Shown one piece after another: positions 1 through 6,320 of a stretch of 12,223 nt of DNA. Positions within the stretch are counted from its first letter, which is position 1; each line of letters opens with the position of its first letter. The notes under the pieces were generated by a model. That model was not told the DNA's origin. It did no database searches and saw nothing but the letters and a program-made list of their open reading frames with translations. Location: NCBI GenBank assembly GCA_005779525.1, contig SXIZ01000265.1, positions 1-12,223 on the forward strand, written 5' to 3'. This DNA comes from Methylococcaceae bacterium (GTDB lineage: Bacteria > Pseudomonadota > Gammaproteobacteria > Methylococcales > Methylomonadaceae). The position numbers were made by a program, and so were the translations under genes.

Positions 1-923
1 CGACTCGCGGTTATCACGAAGTGGAAACGCCGATGATTCAGCAAATCGCCGGCGGCGCGGCCGCTTCGCCGTTCAAGACTCGCTACAACGCGCTCGGCAC
101 CGACATGTTTTTCCGCATCGCGCCGGAACTTTATCTCAAGCGACTGATCGTCGGCGGTATGGATAAAGTATTCGAGATGAACCGCAACTTTCGTAACGAA
201 GGCTTATCGACGCGGCATAATCCTGAATTCACTATGCTAGAGTTTTACCAAGCTTATGCCGAATACGGTGAATTAATGGATCTAACCGAAGCGATGCTCA
301 AAGGGATAGCCGAAGAAATTGTAGGTCAATCGGTGATTAACTATCAAGGCGAGGAATACGATTTTGGCAAACCATTCCAGCGGATGACGGTGGTTGAATC
401 GATTCTGCATTTTAATCCAGATTTAACGGCTGCGGATCTTGCCACCCGTGAAGCGGCGGTTAAAGTAGCCGAAAAATTACATATTCCGGTGAAAGACAGC
501 TATGGTCTCGGCAAAGTCCAAATCGAAATCTTTGAAAAAACGGTAGAAAGTCGTTTAATGCACCCAACGTTTATTACCGCGTACCCAGTGGAAGTTTCAC
601 CCTTGGCTCGCCGCAATGACCAAGACCCGCATGTGACTGATCGCTTTGAATTTTTTGTCGGCGGCCGCGAAATTGCCAATGGTTTTACTGAGTTGAACGA
701 CCCGGAAGATCAAGCAGAACGCTTCCAAAAACAGGTTGAAGAAAAAGATGCTGGCGATCATGAAGCTATGCATTTTGATGCAGACTATATTGTAGCGTTG
801 GAACACGGTATGCCACCTACTGCGGGTGAAGGCATCGGCATCGATCGTTTAGTGATGTTATTTACTGACGCACCATCGATTCGGGATGTTTTATTATTCC
901 CGCATATGCGTCCTAAACTTTAA
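1..923 (+). CDS. lysS: Lysyl-tRNA synthetase, class II (5'-truncated by window edge)
   Basis: This enzyme charges tRNA-Lys with lysine using ATP in the cytoplasm. The frame is already open at base 3 (reading TRGYHEVETPMIQQ), so the GTG at 21 is internal and the true start lies before the window. About 306 of the usual ~500 residues are present. They cover most of the class II catalytic core: the GGAAASPF and RIAPELYLKRL block, motif 2 (NRNFRNEGLSTRHNPEF, about 181-231), the EVSPLARR segment, and motif 3 (GEGIGIDRLVML, about 828-863) just before the terminal FPHMRPKL. The N-terminal OB-fold anticodon-binding domain is outside the window. It is on the + strand, followed by a repeat-like region and the Nudix gene. 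The first ~120 bases are much more GC-rich (62% by hand count) than the rest of the gene, and their codons end mostly in G or C. Family assignment is secure. Confidence 0.97.
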   Translation, partial: TRGYHEVETPMIQQIAGGAAASPFKTRYNALGTDMFFRIAPELYLKRLIVGGMDKVFEMNRNFRNEGLSTRHNPEFTMLEFYQAYAEYGELMDLTEAMLKGIAEEIVGQSVINYQGEEYDFGKPFQRMTVVESILHFNPDLTAADLATREAAVKVAEKLHIPVKDSYGLGKVQIEIFEKTVESRLMHPTFITAYPVEVSPLARRNDQDPHVTDRFEFFVGGREIANGFTELNDPEDQAERFQKQVEEKDAGDHEAMHFDADYIVALEHGMPPTAGEGIGIDRLVMLFTDAPSIRDVLLFPHMRPKL

Positions 924-959
924 TCCGCTTCCCCACGTAAGGTGTCGTCAAAGTTAAAA

Positions 960-1037
960 TGTAGGTTGTACTCACAAACGGACAGCCCAACAATTCGAAG
1001 TTGAATGTTGGGTTTCACGTTGTTCAACCCAAGCTAC
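960..1037. repeat. REP/MITE-like palindromic intergenic element
   Basis: The lysS-Nudix gap holds a compact dyad. The inner arms are CCCAACA (986-992) and TGTTGGG (1006-1012), perfectly complementary over 7 bp, and TTC/GAA can add 3 bp past one bulged A. Outer flanks start GTAGGTTG (961-968) and end CAACCCAAGCTAC (1025-1037), which are imperfect inverted copies of each other. GTAGGTTGGG...CCCAACA is the look of the dispersed palindromic repeats seen between genes in many gammaproteobacteria and cyanobacteria. That this is one copy of such a family is inferred, since only one copy lies in the window. The inner stem might also end lysS transcription, although only three T residues follow it. 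Confidence 0.5.
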
Positions 1038-1072
1038 CCACTTTTCTACAACCTCCATTACAAGAAAATCTT

Positions 1073-1510
1073 ATGAGTAAACCTGTTACGCCATTATTAG
1101 CCGCCGATGCAATTATTCAATTAATGGATCAACCCGGACGACCGTTTGTCTTGATCGAGCGAAAATATCCGCCCTATGGTTGGGCTATCCCCGGTGGGTT
1201 TGTAGATGTTGGGGAAACCGTAGAAGCTGCGGCGATTCGGGAAATGCGCGAAGAAACATGTTTAGAGGTGACCTTGACAGCTTTATTGGGAATTTATTCG
1301 AATCCCAACCGCGACAGCCGCAATCACACTGTAACCGCCGTGTACGTAGCCGAGGCATATGGCCTACCCCAAGCTGCTGATGATGCAAAGAATTTTGGCT
1401 TGTTTACCTTCGATAATTTACCAGAATCGCTAGCTTTTGATCATGCGTTAGTTTTGCAAGACTTTCAAAATTATCTGCACTCTGGACAGGTCACACCATT
1501 ACGCATTTAA
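1073..1510 (+). CDS. Nudix hydrolase, ADP-ribose pyrophosphatase-like
   Basis: Nudix enzymes split a nucleoside diphosphate linked to another group, X, using Mg2+ or Mn2+. The segment LIERKYPPYGWAIPGGFVD resembles cytosolic ADP-ribose or nucleotide-sugar pyrophosphatases, but the substrate cannot be fixed from sequence. With the ATG at 1073 the protein has 145 residues, a normal single-domain length. The Nudix box runs from G42 to L64: G42, E48, then R56-E57-M58-R59-E60-E61. The metal-binding glutamates are intact, but the consensus Gly near the end is Cys63 (EETCL instead of EETGL). A TTG at 1001 would add 24 residues that read through the palindromic repeat and are not Nudix-like, so I prefer 1073; the Shine-Dalgarno match there is weak (AAGAAA). 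The stop codon lies inside the 3' end of the convergent EAL gene, giving a 12-bp overlap (1499-1510). Confidence 0.9.
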   Translation: MSKPVTPLLAADAIIQLMDQPGRPFVLIERKYPPYGWAIPGGFVDVGETVEAAAIREMREETCLEVTLTALLGIYSNPNRDSRNHTVTAVYVAEAYGLPQAADDAKNFGLFTFDNLPESLAFDHALVLQDFQNYLHSGQVTPLRI

Positions 1511-1527
1511 AGGTGTAGCTTTTTTTT
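1493..1527 (+). terminator. Candidate intrinsic terminator of the Nudix gene
   Basis: ACACC (1493-1497) pairs with GGTGT (1512-1516). The loop contains the Nudix stop codon, and after AGC comes a run of eight T residues (1520-1527). The 5-bp stem is short, so this is a moderate candidate. It lies wholly inside the coding sequence of the convergent EAL gene. On that strand the T run reads as eight A residues within the codons for Glu-Lys-Lys. Confidence 0.4.
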
Positions 1528-3523
1528 CACCCTGTACAAATTTTCGGGCACGTTCCAATGGCAGTGCTGGAGAGAAATAATAACCTTGCACATAGTCGAC
1601 ACCTGCAGCGGCTAAAATATCCATTTGTTGCTGGGTTTCAATGCCTTCAGCCACTAAGGTGAAGCCGACATCTTTCAGCATCGCACAAGTATGTTGATAG
1701 ATTTTCAGGCCGTGCTCATAAATTAACTGATCAGCTAAAAATTTGTCGAGCTTTATCACCTTGATCGGTTTATGAAATAAGCATTCTAAACTGGAGAATC
1801 CGGTTCCAAAATCATCAATCGCCAATTCAAACCCCAAATCATGGAGTTGTTGAATGCGCTGACTACTGCCAACGCCTGAGATGATCGCCTTTTCCAGGAT
1901 CTCAAATTGCACGGCACAACCTTGAACACTTTCCGCAATTTCGTGCAACACTGATTCATCGTGCAAGGTGTCTGGATGCAAATTGACACTGACTTGCACA
2001 GGACTTAAGCCAGGCCAGCTGCGTAAATCTTTGGCAACTTGCTGGCTCACCCATAAATCAATCACTGGCGCTAAGCCTGCATCCTCAATCGCACTCAAAA
2101 AATACGGGCCAACAATTTTGCCATCACGCATTTTTAGACGTAACAGCGCTTCAAATTTATGGCAGGAAAAATCGCTCAACTTAACCTTAGGTTGGTAATA
2201 CACCAATAACTCATTTTCGCTAATTAATTCAACAATTTTGTTAGTTTCCATATGTGCTTTCACAATATGGGTTTGCGCTTTATGGAAGTTAAGTCCTTTT
2301 ATTGCTTCTATATGGGTCGCTATTTCCAGTTTACTTTCCAACATCTCCAAAGCTCCGGAAGTTGATTGTGACTTCAGAAAGCGCTTTACAAATGGAAAAT
2401 AGATAGCGATATCCAAGCCTAATAAAATTGACTGCAGGATAATCAGTGGCCAACTATGTTTAAATAACAAATAGGCATTAAAGAACAACGGTGTAGTCCA
2501 CGCAAATGAAGTTGAAATCATTTCTAAATTAATCAAGCCCGTAGAAAGGACGCTATATGCAATGATAAAATTCACTAAAGGCGCAAGAATAAACGGTATC
2601 GCCAATTGCCGATTAAACACAATCGGCAAGCCATAAATGATAATCTCATTAATATTAAAAACTAAAAAGGGTAAACCAGTACGCACAATGCCGTGAGCAT
2701 GGCGGTCTTGCGCTAACCAATAAACACTGATCGCAAGTGCCCAACAACTGCCCGCTCCACCCAAAAACACAAACATATCTAGAAATGTTTTGGCATGTAG
2801 CCCTTGGAAAAGCTCTGTAGTTAAAAACTGCTTATCAAACAATAAATCGACCGTGTGACTTCCATGTAAACCGATAGTCCAAAAAAAATCTAACAGCACA
2901 GTACGCATAAACAATATAAAGGGGTTCGAAATGTCAAACATTCCTAATCCTGAATTCAAGACCCCAGACAAGATTCCAAAGGGAACTTGGCTAATAAAGT
3001 AGCCCGAAAAAACTAATAAATAACTCAAGACAAAAGGCAAAACGTACTGATTGGCAACCAAGGTATGATCATCTAAGGTTGCGTGCACCTTGAGCACTAA
3101 CCAACGGACTTGCAATAACTTAGACAACAACCAGATAGACGCCACAGGAAGGGTTAAAATCAACAACGGGGAATGCTCGCTAACCATCTCTAAACCACTT
3201 CTTTCGGGCGAGTCATAGGCTGAAAATCCCAGAAACAACGTGGCCACTAAAAGTATCACCAAGATTCGATCTATTCTGCAGAGCTTGGCCAGATGATAGG
3301 TGATCGATAACATTAACAGAATTGGGAAGCATTTTTGCAGGAGAAATAAGATACTTATCGCTCGATTACAACTTAGCCCCATAGCCAGCTGACTACACCC
3401 AAATAAATCAACAATTATCGTCACAATAGAGTTGATAATCAAATAAGGCAATAGTGCGACATAAGCTTCCCTTAGGGCGAAACTTAATTGCTGAATACCT
3501 TTTTGGTAATAATCAAATAGCAT
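1499..3523 (-). CDS. Membrane protein: PTS EIIC-like domain fused to c-di-GMP phosphodiesterase (EAL)
   Basis: This is a 674-residue two-part protein. Residues about 1-380 are strongly hydrophobic with around ten membrane segments. They match the lactose/cellobiose (ChbC-type) PTS EIIC family: a GLHG motif (218-221), an FLGGAGS stretch (253-259) and FNINEIIIYGLPIV (289-302), in which E293 corresponds to the sugar-binding Glu of EIIC. Residues about 432-665 form an EAL domain, which hydrolyses c-di-GMP to pGpG. All expected catalytic and metal residues are visible: E458 in the EALL motif, N514, E544, D570-D571 in DDFGTG, K591, E626 and Q646 in QGYYF. There is no GGDEF domain and no EIIA or EIIB domain. 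The likely role is a membrane-anchored phosphodiesterase in which sugar binding or transport state gates local c-di-GMP breakdown; this is inference. The ATG at 3521-3523 has no clear Shine-Dalgarno, but a good promoter sits just upstream. It appears monocistronic. Confidence 0.93.
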   Translation of the reverse strand: MLFDYYQKGIQQLSFALREAYVALLPYLIINSIVTIIVDLFGCSQLAMGLSCNRAISILFLLQKCFPILLMLSITYHLAKLCRIDRILVILLVATLFLGFSAYDSPERSGLEMVSEHSPLLILTLPVASIWLLSKLLQVRWLVLKVHATLDDHTLVANQYVLPFVLSYLLVFSGYFISQVPFGILSGVLNSGLGMFDISNPFILFMRTVLLDFFWTIGLHGSHTVDLLFDKQFLTTELFQGLHAKTFLDMFVFLGGAGSCWALAISVYWLAQDRHAHGIVRTGLPFLVFNINEIIIYGLPIVFNRQLAIPFILAPLVNFIIAYSVLSTGLINLEMISTSFAWTTPLFFNAYLLFKHSWPLIILQSILLGLDIAIYFPFVKRFLKSQSTSGALEMLESKLEIATHIEAIKGLNFHKAQTHIVKAHMETNKIVELISENELLVYYQPKVKLSDFSCHKFEALLRLKMRDGKIVGPYFLSAIEDAGLAPVIDLWVSQQVAKDLRSWPGLSPVQVSVNLHPDTLHDESVLHEIAESVQGCAVQFEILEKAIISGVGSSQRIQQLHDLGFELAIDDFGTGFSSLECLFHKPIKVIKLDKFLADQLIYEHGLKIYQHTCAMLKDVGFTLVAEGIETQQQMDILAAAGVDYVQGYYFSPALPLERARKFVQGEKKATPLNA

Positions 3524-3552
3524 AACTAGCCAAAATCAAAATTTGTTAAGAA

Positions 3553-3581
3553 TCTATACCCATAAAAACTCAGAGTGCTAA
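3553..3581 (-). promoter_or_regulatory. Candidate sigma-70 promoter of the EIIC-EAL gene
   Basis: On the minus strand, TTAGCA (-35, 3576-3581) is followed by a 17-base spacer and TATAGA (-10, 3553-3558). This predicts transcription starting near 3545 and a leader of about 22 bases before the ATG at 3523. Each hexamer matches the consensus at 4 of 6 positions, and the spacing is ideal. Confidence 0.5.
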
Positions 3582-3715
3582 GTGACTAACGCGCAGATCG
3601 GGATGGTTAAATGCGCCTAAGTCTCAATACTGCCAATCAAATCTCCCAACTAATCACGGTACTTTTGAGCAAGAGACCAGCAAGCCGCCCCCAAAACCTA
3701 AAGTGAGTTCGTAGT

Positions 3716-3743
3716 TTGCATTTAATAATGTTATTGATTGCAA
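3716..3743. repeat. AT-rich dyad downstream of the TonB receptor gene
   Basis: TTGCA (3716-3720) and TGCAA (3739-3743) enclose a second pair of arms, AATAA (3724-3728) and TTATT (3731-3735). It begins 21 bases after the receptor's stop codon on the minus strand, so it may mark the transcript end, but it lacks a GC-rich stem and a T tract. The rest of the 3524-3764 gap shows only the EIIC-EAL promoter. Confidence 0.3.
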
Positions 3744-3764
3744 CTGAATGCGTCGTCCCCTCTA

Positions 3765-5918
3765 CTAAAAATTAGCACTAATCGTCGCAGATAATGTTCT
3801 GGGCATTAATGGACTGATATAACCATAATCGGCACTGACCACGTAATTACGCTCATTGGTGATGTTTTTAAGATTTAACTGTACTTTAAATATTTTGTTC
3901 AATTGATAATTCACCATAGCGTCCCATTGCCAATTAGCATCTATTTCAAACGTATTCGGCATTTGCGCTTGCGTCTTAGTGGAATAGTTCATCCCGGTCC
4001 CCACTTCAACACCGGGCAACGCTTCAGTAAAATGATAAACACCAAAAATGCTCATGGCATGGCGAGGCACACCATAGCGCTCCGTACCCGCAGGCATGAC
4101 ATTATCACGCGTGACTTCGGCTTTGGTGAGTGCGTAACTAGCGGTCAAGCGTATATGTTCTCCCAACTCACCACTCAAATCCACTTCCAAACCGCGACTG
4201 CGCTGTTCGCCAATTTGAAAACTGCGATCTTGTTTACGGATATCGGAAACCACCGCATTACTGCGTATTAATTCATAGGCCGCAATATTGAGCGAAAACG
4301 TATCAAACAAGGTTTGTTTGATGCCAAATTCATATTGCTTGCCTTTTTCAGGCTTATAGCGCTGAGTATCGTCCAAAAGATTATTGATACGTTGTGCAAA
4401 GGAAGTGCTATAACTGAAATATAAAGAGGTGCTAAAAAATGGTTGATAAATAAGTGCGGCACGCGGCGTAAACTGAGCATCTTCTTGCGTATCTGAACGG
4501 TTGACCCCAAAAAACTGTTGCTTGTCAGAATACTGGCGGACAAAATCATAGCGACCTCCTAACATCAACTTTAATTTAGGCATCAAGGTAATTAAATCTT
4601 GCACATAAGGCGCCAACGTATAGTTATTTACAACTAAAATCCCTTCAGGTAAGTGCGAAATATCATCAATCTTGCCATAGACGGGAGCACGCATATCAAA
4701 ATCGCTAAAACCGCCGGAACGTATTTTATTTAATAATTGATCATTCTCAAGATAACTCATCCCCAATAGCAATTTATGTTGCATAGTAAATAAATTAAAG
4801 CTGCCATTGAGTTTGGCCTCAAAATCGCGATTATTCCAGAGCACATGCTCGGTATTCATATGTCTAGGTAGCAGAAATGACCCCGGCTTAGGTTGCGTAA
4901 AGCGGGTGTAGAACTCTTCCCAATCACTCAAGCCACTTGAAAAACCCAGACTAAATTTCCATTGCGAATTAAATGTATGTTCATATTCTAAAGTGGTATT
5001 TAAGGTCCAAACATAGGTATGGTCATAGTCTGGTTCTTGCACATAAAGTGTGGTCGGTAATTGTTGATATAACGGCGTGATCGGCAAACCAAAATCGCCT
5101 AACAAGACTGACTGTGTGTAGTCCACCAATAGATTCCATTGATTCCGATCATTAGGGCGATAGCTTAACGCGAGTGCAAATGCTTGCGTGCCATGGTGCG
5201 CAAAATCACGAAAACTATTGCCATCTTCAAAAGCCATGTTTACCCGATACAATAAAGATTTATCCTGATTCAATGCATTTCCCACATCCACGGTACCGCG
5301 ATAAAAATCGTACTGTCCGATCGTAAAATCAAAATTCTTAATCGGCTCCATTTTCGGACGCTTGGACACAAAATTTACAAGGCCTCCTAAACTATCTAAA
5401 TTACCGTATATCAGAGATGAAGGACCTTTCAAAAATTCTACTTGTTCAACATAGGATAAATCCTGGGTAGTTAATCGGCCCCCGGTGCGACGGTAACCAT
5501 CCTTAAAATTATCAGCATTATTCGGAAAGCCCCGAATATTGAACATGGGAACATTTGTCCCTCCATTGCCTTGCCACACAAGATTAATGCCAGCGACTGT
5601 CTTACCAAGGTCATCAGTCCGTTGCGTCCCGCCAAAATCCTTAAGCATCTGCTGAGTTCTGACTTCCAATGATTGAGGGATGTCGCGTTGTTCCAAATCC
5701 ATTTTCAAGGCTTTATTTCCAACAGCAGTACCGTAACTTGTACTTGTTGACAAAGCGGTCACAACTTGTTCATCCAGCTCAACTAACTCAGATTCTCCTG
5801 TGCTTTTAATTGCTTTTTTTACTGGCCCTGAGGTAATTGCTTTATCATCATTTTGTGCTTTCGCAGCTAATGTGCTAGCCCATGGTATTACTAATAATAA
5901 GAAAAGTAATTTTTGCAT
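3765..5918 (-). CDS. TonB-dependent siderophore-type outer-membrane receptor
   Basis: This is a 717-residue gated beta-barrel for TonB/ExbBD-driven uptake across the outer membrane, probably of a ferric siderophore. It has a Sec signal peptide (basic K3, hydrophobic LLFLLLVIPWAS, likely cleaved after A-A-K-A near residue 21). A TonB-box-like VELDEQVVTA follows at 46-55, then a plug domain (about 70-190) with IPQSLEVRTQQML, FNIRGFP and the typical EFLKGPSSLIYG (161-172). The barrel runs to the C terminus and ends in Phe717, as expected for BAM insertion. The plug pattern fits the FhuA/FpvA/FhuE-like siderophore receptor family; the ligand is not readable. It lacks the N-terminal signalling extension of transducing receptors, and no sigma/anti-sigma pair is adjacent. 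GAGG five bases before the ATG supports the start. It stands alone, with no biosynthesis or ABC transporter genes in the window. Confidence 0.95.
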   Translation of the reverse strand: MQKLLFLLLVIPWASTLAAKAQNDDKAITSGPVKKAIKSTGESELVELDEQVVTALSTSTSYGTAVGNKALKMDLEQRDIPQSLEVRTQQMLKDFGGTQRTDDLGKTVAGINLVWQGNGGTNVPMFNIRGFPNNADNFKDGYRRTGGRLTTQDLSYVEQVEFLKGPSSLIYGNLDSLGGLVNFVSKRPKMEPIKNFDFTIGQYDFYRGTVDVGNALNQDKSLLYRVNMAFEDGNSFRDFAHHGTQAFALALSYRPNDRNQWNLLVDYTQSVLLGDFGLPITPLYQQLPTTLYVQEPDYDHTYVWTLNTTLEYEHTFNSQWKFSLGFSSGLSDWEEFYTRFTQPKPGSFLLPRHMNTEHVLWNNRDFEAKLNGSFNLFTMQHKLLLGMSYLENDQLLNKIRSGGFSDFDMRAPVYGKIDDISHLPEGILVVNNYTLAPYVQDLITLMPKLKLMLGGRYDFVRQYSDKQQFFGVNRSDTQEDAQFTPRAALIYQPFFSTSLYFSYSTSFAQRINNLLDDTQRYKPEKGKQYEFGIKQTLFDTFSLNIAAYELIRSNAVVSDIRKQDRSFQIGEQRSRGLEVDLSGELGEHIRLTASYALTKAEVTRDNVMPAGTERYGVPRHAMSIFGVYHFTEALPGVEVGTGMNYSTKTQAQMPNTFEIDANWQWDAMVNYQLNKIFKVQLNLKNITNERNYVVSADYGYISPLMPRTLSATISANF

Positions 5919-5936
5919 ATGAGCCTCAAACCTACA

Positions 5937-5967
5937 TGTATAGTAACTTGCAAAGTAATTATTTACT
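5937..5967 (-). promoter_or_regulatory. Candidate promoter with overlapping operator-like dyad, TonB receptor gene
   Basis: On the minus strand a -10-like TATACA (5937-5942) lies about 19 bases upstream of the receptor start codon. The -35 region is poor and is covered by a dyad at 5954-5967 with perfect arms AGTAA/TTACT around an AT core. Such a dyad at the core promoter suits a repressor site, and siderophore receptors are usually Fur-controlled. However, this sequence is not a good match to the Fur consensus, so the regulator is unknown. Confidence 0.35.
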
Positions 5968-6147
5968 CCGCCGAGCCACCTTGAGATTTAAAGAAAATTG
6001 TTGATTAGTTTGTCTTTAGGTTTTACATATCGAATGTAAGACGTAGTCTAAGCTTTACTTATAATTTTCATACCCCCCAAATTAGGGGATAGGCCACAAA
6101 AAATAACACTTAGCTTCCCCTGCAGGCAGGCTTGTGCGACAGAAGCA

Positions 6148-6169
6148 ATTGTAAAAATGGATTTACAAT
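6148..6169. repeat. Perfect 8-bp-arm inverted repeat (ATTGTAAA...TTTACAAT)
   Basis: ATTGTAAA (6148-6155) and TTTACAAT (6162-6169) are exact reverse complements separated by six bases. The symmetry and AT-rich arms look like a dimeric regulator's operator rather than a terminator. It lies about 230 bp upstream of the TonB receptor start codon and 150 bp beyond the end of the spermidine-synthase-like gene. The bound protein is unknown. Confidence 0.4.
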
Positions 6170-6280
6170 CATCTGCGCCAATGATTTCAATCCAATACAA
6201 AAATTGCTGCGATTAACGAGGTGGGTTAACTAGCAGAAAATAAGTAAGCGCAGCTGAGTTGAAGCAAGAAGTTGTAAGAT

Positions 6281-6306
6281 AAATTGCCACCCTAAAGGTG
6301 GCAAAA
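6281..6306 (-). terminator. Intrinsic terminator of the fused membrane/spermidine-synthase gene
   Basis: TTGCCACC (6284-6291) and GGTGGCAA (6297-6304) form a perfect 8-bp stem with a 5-base loop, 16 bases past the stop codon at 6321. On the minus strand the stem is followed by TTTATCTTAC, a weak T tract. Position and stem strength make it the likely end of that transcript. Confidence 0.7.
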
Positions 6307-6320
6307 TCGGGGGGATAAAC

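Larger units (their letters stand above)
5919..6320. other. 402-bp non-coding region between TonB receptor and membrane-spermidine-synthase gene
   Basis: No credible gene is visible; the longest plus-strand frame with a plausible ATG (about 6157) has only 18 codons. Reading leftwards with transcription, the region holds the terminator of the upstream gene (6281-6306), an isolated perfect inverted repeat (6148-6169), a CCTGCAGG palindrome (6119-6126) and the candidate promoter/operator of the receptor gene (5937-5967). Confidence 0.6.

Noticed and set aside
1001..1072. TTG-initiated 24-residue N-terminal extension of the Nudix protein
   Set aside because: It translates the palindromic repeat, has no Nudix similarity and uses a poor start; the ATG at 1073 gives a standard-length domain.
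5954..5967. Fur box upstream of the siderophore receptor
   Set aside because: The dyad is real and well placed, but the bases do not fit the GATAATGATAATCATTATC consensus well enough to name Fur; it is kept only as an unnamed operator candidate.
6084..6121. AGGGGA...TCCCCT pairing across 26 bases
   Set aside because: The 6-bp arms are far apart in a long AT-rich stretch with no further pairing; they are likely coincidental.
6157..6213. 18-codon plus-strand frame in the intergenic region near the palindrome
   Set aside because: Its length is within chance expectation, there is no Shine-Dalgarno, and its first codons lie within the inverted repeat spacer and arm.
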